Shown: piece after piece, positions 11,652 through 23,450 of the stretch
How positions within the stretch are numbered: the first letter of the stretch is position 1
Layout: each line of letters opens with the position of its first letter
NCBI RefSeq assembly: GCF_020379485.1
Contig: NW_026016895.1
Span: forward strand, 1-64,000
Origin: Brassica napus
Lineage: Eukaryota > Streptophyta > Magnoliopsida > Brassicales > Brassicaceae
Direction of reading: 5' to 3'
DNA length: 64,000 nucleotides
Position numbers and translations under genes: made by a program
Notes under the pieces: model-generated
Databases searched by the model: none
What the model saw: only the letters and a program-made list of their open reading frames with translations
Told to the model about the DNA's origin: nothing

Positions 11652-12185
11652 CTAGGGCGAGTCCCCGTAATTATCACCTCCGCCGTATCCGCTCCCATAT
11701 CCTTCACCGTATCCGCTTCCATAGCCTGATCCATTTCCACGGCTACCACCACCACCACCGCCTCCTCCTCCACCGCCACCTCCTCCGCCTCTACCACCAC
11801 CACTCCCATATCCAGAGCCGCTTCCATAACCTGACCCGTATCCGGAACCTCCGTTACCTCCTCCACCGCCACCACCTCTGCCGCCTCCTCCACCCCCACC
11901 ACCACCGTTTCCTCCTCCAGACCCGTAACCACTACCGGACCCATACCCTGAACCGTAGCCACTCCCTGAACCTGATCCTTCTCCTCCTCCTCCACCACCA
12001 CCACCACCACCACCACCGCCGCCACCTCCTCCTCCACCATTGCCTCCCCCGGATCCCGAACCATAACCAGAACCTGAACCAGCGCCTCTACCGAGACCTC
12101 TTGGTGATCTAGCTGCTAAACATATGTCAAAAATAACCAAGAACAAGAAAGCACCTCCCAAGAACTTGAGGCTTCCCATTTTCAT
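11652..12185 (-). CDS. Secreted glycine-rich protein (At3g17110-like)
   Basis: A single-exon gene for about 177 residues. Residues 1-25 form a signal peptide (hydrophobic FLGGAFLFLVIFDICLAA). The rest is almost entirely glycine with Ser-Gly-Tyr-Gly-Ser blocks alternating with long glycine runs, typical of structural cell-wall glycine-rich proteins. There are two possible starts: ATG at 12185 (MKMGSL) and ATG at 12179 (MGSL). The second may be the real one because the signal peptide begins there. The long antisense His/Pro/Arg frames opposite it are reading artefacts of the GGN repeats. Repeat-rich genes of this sort change length quickly. Confidence 0.8.
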   Translation of the reverse strand: MKMGSLKFLGGAFLFLVIFDICLAARSPRGLGRGAGSGSGYGSGSGGGNGGGGGGGGGGGGGGGGGGGEGSGSGSGYGSGYGSGSGYGSGGGNGGGGGGGGGRGGGGGGGNGGSGYGSGYGSGSGYGSGGGRGGGGGGGGGGGGGGGSRGNGSGYGSGYGEGYGSGYGGGDNYGDSP

Positions 12186-14416
12186 CGCTTCCTCTACGAA
12201 CCAAACTAATCAGTCAATGATAGAACGATTCTTCTTTGTGAAAGTTTAAGAATAAATGAAGATAGCTAGAGAAGCCGTTTAATTGTGAGGTTGTATCACT
12301 TGATGGTGTATATGGAGAGAATGTTGGCATTTGTATGTATTTATAAGGAACTGAGCGTAATGGAAACGTAAGAGTCACGTAAGTTCTAGTAGCTTCCTTT
12401 GACCGATGTGTGTGAACAATAGTGAACAAAGTGGGGCGGCAACTTCTTAGTGCTCTTTTTGGTGATGATACTGCCATCGCCACTCCTCCAATATCATCCC
12501 AATCTCATATTTTAAATTACTAGTATTGGTACATGTGTCTTCGTCCGCATGGCTCATCTCTCTAAATTGTTAGTAGAAAGTTATATGCTTAACTGACACG
12601 TTTAGACGTTTCGCGTAGCACACCATTCATCAACCAACATTTCCATAAATAGTGATGCCAAAGTCATATTTGTAAAAGTTCATATTTATTTTAAAATATT
12701 GTTAAGTGCTCTTATTGTGGGTACTTATTCAAGGACATGGTACGTGGCCTCTAAGGCTCTAACCTTTTCATCCGAAGTTGTAGTTGGGTACTCGAACTTT
12801 TTTTTTTGTCAAGACTTCTTTTTATAAACCGAGACGCGTGTAGAAGGTCCAAACTTGACTGCATTGTTATTGGGTCTATTGGTTACTGTCTTACAGGACC
12901 AATATCCCTTTTTACTAAATTCAGGCCTAACAAGAATATATTTGTGTTAGAGCCCATCCTTCATTGCTCCATTGTCCCAATGGGAAGGGTTTGATTCATT
13001 AGTACAACGTAACAAAATAATTTTATCACTTTCAGATAAATAAATATTTCTTCTTCTTTATATCAGGAGGAAAGGAATTTGAATTGTCTATCATATAACA
13101 AGTTTTTTTTTAACACTTAATTGATTAAACATATAGCTAACGGAAGATATTGTATTTGTGCCCGCACGGCCGCACGATTGTGGTTAAGTTATAGGCTAAA
13201 TAAATATGTTAACACTCTTTCAAGGTTTGAGTCTCCTTTGACATAATATGACAATTAAATAAAAAGTTTGGATTTGAATTTCGATCCATGCAGTTCACGT
13301 GATAGTTTAATAACATAAAGATCCGGCTATTTCTTGTAAGTCAGAAAACATTCCAATTTGGCTCAAATAATGTAATGGTTCTTCAACGAGAAATCTACAT
13401 CGTAGTACTAAACGCGTTCATGCATACCAATAACATGATCGACCGATTAGTCATTAGACATAAAACATGGTTACCTTAAAATAAACATCCGCGTTAAAAC
13501 ACGGTTTTAGATTTATTTCTTGTTTCTTCTTTAATTTAGTTTACAAAATTGGCAAAATATTTTTTATAGAAGTTAAAATAGTAGATTATATGTTCGGTTA
13601 TTTACTATGATGTTGCTATCGTATCTGATTTTATCAATGACAATATGCTAATATGTTAATAATTAGTACTTAACAAAAAATTTTGTTATCCATAGCTAAA
13701 CCCAATTGCAATCTGATTTGATTGGAAATCTTGAAATTGAAAACATTTTTAATTAAACATATATGGTTCATATATATGAACCAAAGATTACCAAAAAAAT
13801 TGTGAAGCAACTTGAATGATGTTACAATCTAGGATTCGACCACGTATTTAAATTTATAAATATATTTTCTGGTAAATATAGCTTTACTTGAATTATTGTG
13901 TTGTATTCTAAATAAGTAGTATTTTAATTCAGCTTCTATTTGTTGTGTCCCTAACATCCTAGTTCTTATATGGTTAAACATAGAAGAATAAATATAATTT
14001 CTAAGGCTATAAATATCATTTAGTCAATTTACGGGATATTATTTAACAATTTAGTATAATATAATAATAAATAAGCAACTTTCAAGATTTTTATGTATTC
14101 TTTGAATATGATAATAAGACAGTTAGGAAATATGGTTTGTTTGTTATAGAGATATTAGTATAGTATTTAAATTCAGAAAATATAGGATACTTAAATTAAT
14201 ACCTAAAACAATGGGAGTAATATTTATTAGATATTAATTATTATGAGATAGTCTTACTAGGATTTTTTTATCGTAGATAAAAATTAGTATCTATTTTAAT
14301 AGAGTAGATTATGATAATATCATCGTCAATTCAATATTTATACATATAAAACCTATTAAAAGTTTAGGAAACACCTGAAATAATCAATTAGTTCGCAAGT
14401 TTTTCCGAATTATTCT
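12186..14416. other. Intergenic region upstream of the glycine-rich protein gene
   Basis: The first few hundred bases should contain the promoter of the minus-strand glycine-rich protein gene. A TATA-like TTTATAAGG on the plus strand at about 12339-12347 is compatible. The remainder is AT-rich with no recognisable gene. Confidence 0.4.
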
Positions 14417-15122
14417 TGGGTTCACCAATCAATAGTATTTTTTATTTCATATTCAATATCTTTTTAAAAAAAAGAAACAAAATATTATCAAGTTATATTA
14501 TGTTAAAATAAAAATAATAGTATTAGTTACAAAAAAAAGTTTTTTTTAAATATTTTTAACGCCGTCGGCAAAAAAGAAACCTTTAGATAAATCCTAAATC
14601 ATTAGATAAATCATAAACCCTAAATCAAAAACACTAAACTCTTAATCCTAACCTTTAAACCCTTAGATAAAAATAAATAAAAAATAGTAGTAGTTGTTAA
14701 AAAAGGAGAATTTTAAATAGTAGTAGTTGTTAAGGAAAGAAAATTTTTAAAAAAGAAAATACTAAACCCTGAATACTAAACACTAAATTTTAAGCACTAA
14801 CCTTTAACCTTTTTGATAAACTAAAGATTTATCCAAGGGTTTATGGATCATGATTAAGAGTTTAATGTTTTTAAAATTTAGCGTTTAGTGTTTTTGATTT
14901 AGGGTTTAGAATTTATCCAAGGATTTACCCAAGGGTTTAAAATTTAGGGTTAAGAATTTAGTGTTTTCCTGACGGCGTTACAAATACTTTTAAATTTTTT
15001 TTCGGTAACTAGTACTATTTTTTTTATATTTTAAAAACATAATATAACTTGATAATATTTTATTTTATTTTTTAAAGATATTAAATATAGAATAAGTAAA
15101 TATTATTGGCTGGTGAACCTAC
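14417..15122. mobile_element. Long foldback element with telomere-like interior
   Basis: The arms 14417-14580 and 14960-15122 are imperfect reverse complements over about 160 bases. They match from GGTTCACCAATCAATAGTAT through ATTATCAAGTTATATTATGT to AACGCCGTC. The interior is built of degenerate AAACCCTAAA and TTTAGGGTTT words, also arranged as an inverted repeat, so the whole 700 bp could fold into one long hairpin. It encodes nothing. It resembles non-autonomous Mutator-like or foldback elements with telomere-like cores; I cannot assign a family. Confidence 0.65.
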
Positions 15123-15164
15123 ATATTCATCCTAGAAAATGAACTCAAAAATAACTTTTTTTCC

Positions 15165-15285
15165 TGCGGCTTAATCCCGTTCCTTAATTGCTTTGTTGGT
15201 TTATAAAAATAACTTAATCAATGCGGCTTAATCCCGTTCCTTTTTTGCTTTGTTGGTTTATAAAAATAAGAACTTATTCAATACA
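15165..15285 (+). repeat. Tandem duplication of a 57 bp unit
   Basis: The unit beginning TGCGGCTTAATCCCGTTCCTT and running through GCTTTGTTGGTTTATAAAAA occurs twice in succession with small differences (TTAATTG against TTTTTTG). Confidence 0.7.
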
Positions 15286-15330
15286 CTTGTAATCTTGTTC
15301 ACGGTTTAATCGGTTTGTAAATATTGAATA

Positions 15331-17133
15331 TCAATACTATTAAAAGAGAAGGAGTTTTAAAAAAAATCTACCTATAAAAGTTGTTTGGACCCTTTCATTT
15401 ATTTCATTATTTTTTAGTCTTACCTTAAATTTAAACTAACAATATATTACCATATATTTCTCTATCAATAATTTATTTAATTCTTTTATTTATTCAAATC
15501 TCACTCCTAAATCCTAATCACTAATATACTATATTTATAATTTTGATTTTTAATAGTAAAAGCATTAAAACTAATATTTTATATTATCATTTTTATCATA
15601 TAATATATGATTTAAAGCAAGAAAAGTTACACGACATATATGTGTACATTCTAACTTCATCTCTCCTTTATAATAAAGTAATCATATCATATATAAACTT
15701 TCCCACTACAATATCATATGATATACTAAACTTTCAACCGTCTATAGTTTGATAGATATTTTCATATTTAAAAATGAGTTTTCTGAATATTTATGTTAAC
15801 TTCACAAAAATGTAGAAATTCATTGGTTCTGTTAAAGTAAACCCGACTTCACGATATCAATATCGATTATTCACGATTTTGAAATTTATTGGTTTAGATA
15901 TTATACTTTTATATACTTTTCACTTAAAAACGAATCAATACTATTAAAAGAGAAATAGTCTTAAAAAATCTAATATAAAAAAAATTGTTGGAGTCATGTA
16001 TAACTATTTATTTTTTGGTAATACCATTAATCATTCTAACCATACAATATTTTAAATATTTTGAACAGATCCTAATATTATTCCTTATGATACCTTGACT
16101 CAGAAAAATATTTCACCAACCATGTTTTTGTACAATAACGTTAAAAATCTATATCAAAAGGTTGTTGGACCTGATATGGACGTAATAGGTCCACATATGT
16201 TCGGGTATTTAGGATCCTAAAGAAAATCGAAATATCTAAAAAATCTGAAAAATATTCAAAAATGTAGAAATTCATTGGTTTTGTTAAAGTTAACCAGACT
16301 TCACGATATAAATATTGATTATTCACGATTTTGAAAATTATTGGTTTAGATATTATATTTTTATATATTTTCACATAAAAACGAATCAATACTATTAAAA
16401 GAGAAATGGTCTTAGAAAATCAAATATAAAAAAGTTGTTGGAGTCATGTATAACTATTTTTTTTGGTAATACCATTAATCATTCTAACCATACAATATTT
16501 TAAATATTTTTAACATATCCTAATATTATTCCTTATGATACCTTTACTCAGAAAAATATTTCATTAACCATGTTTTTGGAAATAACGTTAAAAATTAATA
16601 TCAAAAGGTTATTGTACCTGATATGGACGTAATGGATCCACATATGTTATATTACCTAAAAATTCAAAATCTGACAGGATGAACTGAAAAATACCCAATT
16701 TTTTTTTTAATTTGAAAGTTTACCTGAAATCAAAAACTATAATCATAAAGCAAAAACTTTAAAAAAATATCCATAATACCGGAAACATATTCGAAATATC
16801 CAAATATACTTAATAAACACAACATATTTATGATCGGGTCTAGGGTAGGACCCGGACTCAAACAAAGACCTGCGGGTCCAAAAAAAACCCAATAGATTAT
16901 CTTCTCTGGACCTGAACTAAACCTATATTTTCGGGTCGGTTCGGTTTGTTTTTTTGATCCGGATATAGTTCTCAGGCCTAAAAGAAACTTACGTAAAAGT
17001 GTACATTAAAATCTCAAATAAACTAATTCGTAGATTATACAATTGTTAAAGATTATATTTTCGATATAATAAGACTTTGTATTATAATGTAATCCAAAAA
17101 ACCCGCGCTTTCCAAGCGCGGGTCAAAATCTAG
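15331..17133 (+). mobile_element. Non-autonomous Helitron with reiterated 5' ends
   Basis: The 5' end TCAATACTATTAAAAGAGAA follows an A. The 3' end is a 9 bp hairpin (CCCGCGCTT/AAGCGCGGG, 17102-17122) followed by GTCAAAATCTAG and then T. These are the Helitron hallmarks: 5' TC, a subterminal 3' hairpin, CTRR, and A|T insertion. The same 5' terminus recurs inside at 15935 and 16386. The intervening segment of about 450 bp (from 15808 and from 16258) is duplicated with some divergence, including TTGTTGGAGTCATGTATAAC and TACCATTAATCATTCTAACC. There is one 3' end for three 5' ends. No Rep/helicase coding is visible. Confidence 0.85.
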
Positions 17134-17292
17134 TATTTTATTAAGATGAGAAGTTACACCCAGAGCCGGGCCTAGGCCCAAGCAGTAGAAGCAATGGCTT
17201 CCGGCCACCAATTATTATCAACAAAAGCGGCCACATTTTCTTAAAAATGTGTCTTAGTACAGTGGTTGATTAGCCATTTTATTTGTATACTA

Positions 17293-17913
17293 AGGGTCTG
17301 ACTGGTTCAAACGCAGCAGTTGCGGTTGCGGTTGCAAGAGTTTATGGATGCGGGCGGTTGCGGTTTCTAGCGGTTTTAAGAGATTTGTACGACTGGTACT
17401 GCAGTTAAAAATTGGTGCGTTTGCGGGTGATTTATGACTGGTTAACTACCAAATGCGGTAACAGTCAAATAATAAATTAATTATATTTACATTTAATATA
17501 ATTATAAAAATATCAAAAATCATAAAATTATAATAAATATAAAATTTATATTTAGAAAGTTATAATTTTAATTTTTAAAAATTTATTGAAATTGTTTTTA
17601 TTATAAAATTTATAATATTAATTAAAATATAATAGATATATTTTAATAATTTCAATTTTAAATTTTTTATTAAATATTTTTACTTTTGTATATATATTAT
17701 TTTGAAAAAAAGAAAAAAATTTTACCCTCGCGCAACCGCCCGCAACCGCAAACGCTAGCTGGAGCCAGCTTTTGAATTTATGAGATTCGGAGCGGTTTGA
17801 AGCGGTTTAGAGCGATTTGAGTGATTGTTGCAAACCGCCGACAACCGCTACCAACCGCAAAAGCTGCGTTTGCGGGTGGTAGCGGGTGGTAGCGGGAAAA
17901 CCAATCGCCCCCT
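17293..17913 (-). mobile_element. Non-autonomous DNA transposon, copy B of the two-copy family
   Basis: About 621 bp from AGGGTCTGACTGGTTC to AACCAATCGCCCCCT. Read on the minus strand it begins AGGGGGCGATTGGTTTTCCC and aligns with the element at 2032-2646, including CTAGCATTTGCGG/CTAGCGTTTGCGG-like words and the same AT-rich core. It has no open frame. The shared ends define the terminal inverted repeat as about AGGGKSYGAYTGGTT. Confidence 0.65.
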
Positions 17914-18621
17914 AAACCTGGATTCGAATAGCCCCACCAACATAATTTTCAGCCATTTTTTCATTTTTGGCTTCTAGCCTTAAAATTTCTAGGAAAAATA
18001 TTCATTAATAATGTTATCATCATAGTTAAGAGGATTTCCATGGGTGGGATAGGGATGAGTTCTTATAATTAAAAAAAAAATTAAAACAAGAAAAAGAAAG
18101 GGAAAAAAATTCTAAAAGATCAAATTTTTAGAACTCTTACGAAACTTAAATAACACTTGTCAATCATCTAATGTTTCATCTGATAAAGAAAAATTAAAAC
18201 AAAAAATTATGTAACTATAATATTTTTATTATTTTTTCTTAGAAATTGTTATGATATTTAATTGATGGAGCTGCTCTTATTACCCACAAGCAGGTTGTTT
18301 TCGTGTTTTACGGCTTTTTGGAAAACTAGACAGGCAAGGGTCCTACCCACGTGCGTTTTAAATAGCTTTGGACAATGTTTTTCTATTTTCTGTGTGTTTG
18401 TAGACAAATGAACAAGTCGCTGTTCTGTTTTTCCCAACTTATATAAATAAGATGGCCTAATTGATTTCTGTTATCTTTCTTGATTTAGTGATTGCCTACT
18501 AGATAATAACAACTCACCAGGATGAAACAAAATCATAATCAAGTTTAGTAGCAGACTCGAATGGTGTTATTTTAGTTTGTAAGTTCAAGTCTCAAATAAG
18601 TGATGAGTGTATGGAGAATTT

Positions 18622-18806
18622 TAGAAAATCTAGAGCATCTTTAATGTATACTTCTATAATTTTTCTATTTTAGAGAAAAATACGGAGAAAAGTTACTTGA
18701 AAGTTTTTTTACCTATATATTTAGAAGTGAAAATAACATATCTCTATATTTTCCTTATAAATAGAAAAACTCTATTATAAAAAAGCATACATTAAAGCAT
18801 TTTTAC
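18622..18806. mobile_element. Foldback MITE
   Basis: The left arm GCATCTTTAATGTATACTTC... and the right arm ...AAGCATACATTAAAGCATT are reverse complements with a few mismatches over about 40 bases. The short AT-rich loop encodes nothing. A second AT-rich inverted stretch (TTTCTATTTTA/TAAATAGAAA) extends the hairpin. Confidence 0.6.
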
Positions 18807-19220
18807 TTCTATAATAGAGTTTTTTTAATAAAATATAAAAATAAAAGTGAATTGGAAATGGTTTAAAAAATAATTAATTAATAAAAATGACGAATTGACC
18901 ACCTTGCTAGCGCATGTTTCTAGAATCTATTATTTATAACTAATCAAGTTTAATTAGACTATGATTAACCCGCGCTTAATCAAAGTCTAGGGATCTAAAT
19001 GCCACTCGATAATTGATTATCAAAAAGTGGCTTTCTTAAAAGGTGACTGTGGAGAACAAAGGAAAGAACAACCACTTGTCCACTACTCTCGTAGCATGTC
19101 AGCCTTGAGCTATATTGGTTTTTATGCATTGGATTAGATCAAACGGAAGTTGAATTATCACTTATTTTACAAGTGTTACTCAGTTTAATTATTAGTTCTG
19201 CGTATCAACAATGTACCTTG

Positions 19221-19225
<5 letters not shown>

Positions 19226-19254
<29 letters not shown>
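19226..19254. repeat. TA dinucleotide microsatellite
   Basis: An uninterrupted alternating TA run of about 29 bases. Confidence 0.95.
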
Positions 19255-19258
<4 letters not shown>

Positions 19259-20698
19259 AGTATCCCTTTTGGCGAGCATGAGTTTCTCAGGCCAGTCTGA
19301 AGTATTTTGTTATCATTTCAGGTAAAACTATGATTAAAATTATTGTCAGATATGAGTAAACCATACTCCATCAAGGCTTCAACTAACATGGATCTTTAAT
19401 TACTTAACCGCCATAAATTGGTCAGTTTATCCCCACTTATAAGAATTCTACTCACTAGAAACCCTCGTCAATTAGTATGTATCTATGATTTAGAGTTCTA
19501 GCCAATAGAATAGACATGGCGTTGTTTAGGTAAACTTTATTCACGTAAGCTTATATACCACTATACCGTCCTGGTTGAAAACATCCAGAGCCGACTTTGA
19601 GATTTTAAAAGCATATGGCTATGTCTATGTAAAAAAATTTCTTTTACAAATTTGAAAACTTAAAATTTTTTTCGGGGATCTATTCATATGTAATTTTTTA
19701 AAAAAAATTAGAGATCTGTTGTAAATATTTCACTACGCATTTCCCAGGACCGACCCTGAAAACATCTATTACAATTGTTTGTAGACGTTAAAACCAAAGA
19801 GAAAAAATGTTTGTAGAGGCAAGAACCGACACCATGACAATGATGAATGGATCTTAAATTCTAACTATAACAAAATACATATGTATTATTACAAAATTAG
19901 TTTTGACCCAACAATTACAAAATTACTACTACTAGTAGTAGACTGCTATCATAAACAGCCTGGTAAATACATTAAACAATGCTGAGCAAATATATTTCAT
20001 ATAGTAATTGATATCGGAAATTAATGCTGACAAACAAAATATTTTTGTTTAACAAGAAATTAAGAAAAGAAGATTTGTATTTACTTTTGTCACAAAAAGA
20101 TTTGTATATTACATTTTTGTAACTTAGATTTGTATATTACTTGACAATCCAACAAACTTTGTCGTGGATTGAGATGAGACAGCAGAGAAATGCCCATCTC
20201 TTGTTTCAACACAGCAACTTACCATAATTCCTATCTACATTTTCTATTTAAATATTTGTTTTTGTTGTTCTTGTTGTGAATCTAACGTTTTGTTCTTGTC
20301 GTATACGTTGGGCTTGTAAAAACCACATATACATTCTAAGAATAATCATATTCTCATGAGAAATATATATCATCCAATAGTTGCTCAACTAAACATTAAT
20401 GATCACATCTTGAAAAAAACATTGCATTTGCATCAAAGACTACATTGAATATATAGTACAAAACATTGCATTGCATAGATTCAGCTGGACGTAAGATAAA
20501 GAAAAAAGATTCAAATGAGCGTATTTTGTTTCCCTACTATGGATAGTAAGAAGTGGATAATCTGAGAACACGTGTGGTCCAACAGGTGATGTGACCCACT
20601 TGCGAATAAGAATGGTCAGTGGCTCGTGTATGGTTAGGACAGCGGCACACCACATGCTGCCCGTCATTGTGAAACTGGAACCGTCTTGATAAACAATG

Positions 20699-20729
<31 letters not shown>

Positions 20730-20921
20730 GTAACTAACAATGTCTATAATTTACTAACGCAGAATTGCTGTGTACTTATATGATCTGATAAGTCATGCAT
20801 CTTGCCATCTTTATTGATAAAATTGTCTAAATACATCCCTTAAATATCGAGCATCAGATTTTGGTGCATGAACATATTGTAATTTGGTTCAGCTGTACGC
20901 ACACCGTACTAAACAAATAAC

Positions 20922-20970
20922 TATATTTTAACCCGTACGTCTGTGCGGATATTTTATAAATATATTTGAT
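20922..20970 (-). mobile_element. Possible degenerate Helitron 3' terminus
   Basis: On the minus strand the text reads CCGCACAGACGTACGGGTTA, a weak hairpin, followed by AAATATAGT. This resembles Brassicaceae Helitron 3' ends that finish AAATCTAGT, with C changed to A in the terminal CTAG. I could not find a matching 5' terminus to its right, so only the end is annotated. The following 800 bases are AT-rich and non-coding. Confidence 0.35.
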
Positions 20971-21746
20971 ATTATTATAAAATATTTTAATAATATAATT
21001 TCTATTCTAATGTAATATATTGTGTAATTTTATAATATTGTTGTTTATGTTTCTTATTCGGTATTATTAATATATAGTGATTTGTTTAGTACATCTTATT
21101 TTATTATTAGTTTTTTACTTACGAATATATTTTTAAGTTAAGTACAATAAAATAACAATCTGAAACAATCACATAGAGAATCTCTTTCAAAATATGTTTT
21201 TTATTTAGTTTATACATTTTTTATATAATACATTTGAAATTTATTTATATTATATAAAATAAATATGTTTAAGGCAATTTATATTTACATGTTGTGTTTA
21301 TAAAAATATAATTTTAACATCTATCATTTTATATTTTACGCTGACAAAAAAATCATTTTAGTATTTTACGGAATTTATAAGTAAAACACTATTTTATTTA
21401 AATAATATAGCAATATTATTTTAGTAAATTTTATACATAGTATCATCTATCATATTATTTTAGTAAATTTTATTGATATATGATATTTTTGGATAATATG
21501 ATATTAAGTTTTTTTTCTCTTAGTTAAGATTTCAAAATACAAGATTACTTTTATTTTTACAGCATATATAGTTTGTTTTTCCTGGTGCATTTCAAAAGGC
21601 TATTTTTAATAGCTACGATTTTATATTTTAAAATTTTAAAATATTATCATTTTGAATTTGAATATTTATTTTCAAAATTTTATATTTTGTCAAGAAAACT
21701 TTACAAAATTACACAACAGCTTCTACTGTGACCACAATTTAGGAAA

Positions 21747-22171
21747 AACAATGATGGCAAAATTTCTTTTTTCTTTTTTTTTTGTCATCAACAATACAGA
21801 CTCATACTGACTGTGTAAACCAAACCGGGTGATCTGCATCCATTTGAACGATAAAAGACAGTTGTTTTCTAGCACTGCGTGCTAGACTATCCACCTTTGA
21901 ATTTTGCGTCCGTGGTACATAGATAATCTCTGATCGGGTGAAGCTCTCTTTTAGGATCTTGATATCTTCCAAATAATTTGCAAAAACTGGTCATTCTTCT
22001 GGTTCCGAAACTATCTTCACCAATTGAGAATAATCCGTTGCAAACGTAACCTGAAATAGACGTAAATTCCTCATACATTCCATTGCCTAGAGCAACGCTT
22101 CCATTTCCGCATAAAGAGGCGAGAGACTAGCCCTAACATTCCTCGCCCCCAACAATGATGGCGAAATTTCT
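21747..22171 (-). mobile_element. 5'-truncated LINE fragment with target-site duplication
   Basis: On the minus strand the insert (22150-21768) reads as a LINE RNase H-like domain: PLYAEMEALL, then SEIIYVPRTQNSKVDSLARS, then a C-terminal tail and a poly(A) corresponding to the plus-strand T tract near 21768-21782. Two in-frame stops (TAG after MEALL and TGA after SEPEE) replace probable tryptophan codons, so it is dead. The 21 bp flanks AACAATGATGGCAAAATTTC(T) at 21747-21767 and 22151-22171 differ at one base, which marks the target duplication. Confidence 0.88.
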
Positions 22172-23129
22172 ATTCCTCAAGTTTTATACCATTTATGTTG
22201 ATTTTTTTGTCAGATTATAGATTCATGGGTCCATTCTACTCCTTTCATTTCCTTTTGAATGAAAAGAAAATATGAAGGAAAAACTACTTCTCTAATTTCT
22301 ATGAGGAATGAAATGAACACAAATTCATATATTTTTAGATTTTTCATTTCTTCGACTGAATATTTTTTTCATGTTTTATTCATTGTTCCATTCAATTCAA
22401 CGGTTACCAATTGAAGCCAACTAATATAATATTTCATAAAAGTATTCGAATTTTGGTGATCTTTTCTAAATTTTTCTCAACAGATTTTGTATAACTAAAA
22501 GAATAATTAAATCTATACTCAAATTTGATTTTGCATTAATATTTTAAATGAATTACTAAAATTTCAATAATAGCATATTTTTAAATAGTATATGAACTGA
22601 AGGTTATTATATACTATTATATTTTTGTATATAAACATTTTAAACAATATATTGTTCAGAGTTTCAAATATATATATATATATAAAATTTAACCTATGTT
22701 AAGAAATTTATTTTTGTATAAAAAATTACATAGTTTACGAATTTTAACTCATTTTAATGATGAGTGTTAATTTATTTAAATGAAACAATTTTCAAAAAAA
22801 TATTTTTTATTAATTTACCTATTTAATATAATTTTGTCATATTTAATTTTATAGCACTTTTATTTTATATAATACAGAATATAATTATAGAATTTATAAA
22901 AAAATATTATATAATTTTTTTCTTGTTTTATTATATAAATTTTAGTTAACATTGATTTATAATAATATTATATTACTAATTACTAAATTAATTAATACGT
23001 TACTTTATAAAAATATTAAAATTTTAAAGTATGATTTAGTTAAATTCATTTTCAACAGAATTTGTTATAACTAAAGAAATCAAATTTATAGTAAGTTTAT
23101 TATTAATGTAAATAGTCAAATATATCATA
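22172..23129. other. AT-rich intergenic DNA
   Basis: Very AT-rich with no coding structure; nothing recognisable apart from a short TA run near 22670. Confidence 0.4.
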
Positions 23130-23376
23130 CTCCCTCTGTTCCTTAATATTACATATTTTAGAAAAAATATTTGTTTTAAAAAGATCTATTTTTTATATTT
23201 TCAAGACATGTTTTATTAATTAATTGTAAATTTCAAAAAACATAATTGCACTTACTGAATTTTTATTGGCTTAAAATTATAGAACAAAGATAAATACAAA
23301 AAAATATGCAAATTTAATGTGTTTTGTTAAAATGTGTGAAAAAGTTAGAATATATAACATTAAAAAACAGAGGGAG
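23130..23376. mobile_element. Stowaway-like MITE, copy 1
   Basis: The termini CTCCCTCTGTTCCTTAATAT and its near reverse complement (...AACATTAAAAAACAGAGGGAG) are flanked on both sides by TA, the target duplication of Tc1/mariner-type elements. About 247 bp and non-coding. A second, closely similar copy in opposite orientation is at 26134-26375. Confidence 0.85.
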
Positions 23377-23450
23377 TATATATTAATTAATTTTTTAATT
23401 GATTCTACTATGACTTGTTAATAGTAAATATTTTTTTTTTGTTTAATTAA

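Larger units (their letters stand above)
17914..20920. other. Intergenic region without recognisable genes
   Basis: AT-rich DNA with a foldback MITE (18622-18806) and a TA microsatellite (19226-19254). I found no splice-compatible coding blocks on either strand. Confidence 0.4.

Noticed and set aside
11453..12112. Long plus-strand His/Arg/Leu-rich frame (219 aa) opposite the glycine-rich gene
   Set aside because: It is the antisense of GGN glycine codons, which yields His/Pro/Arg/Leu runs. It has no plausible start context, and the minus frame has a signal peptide.
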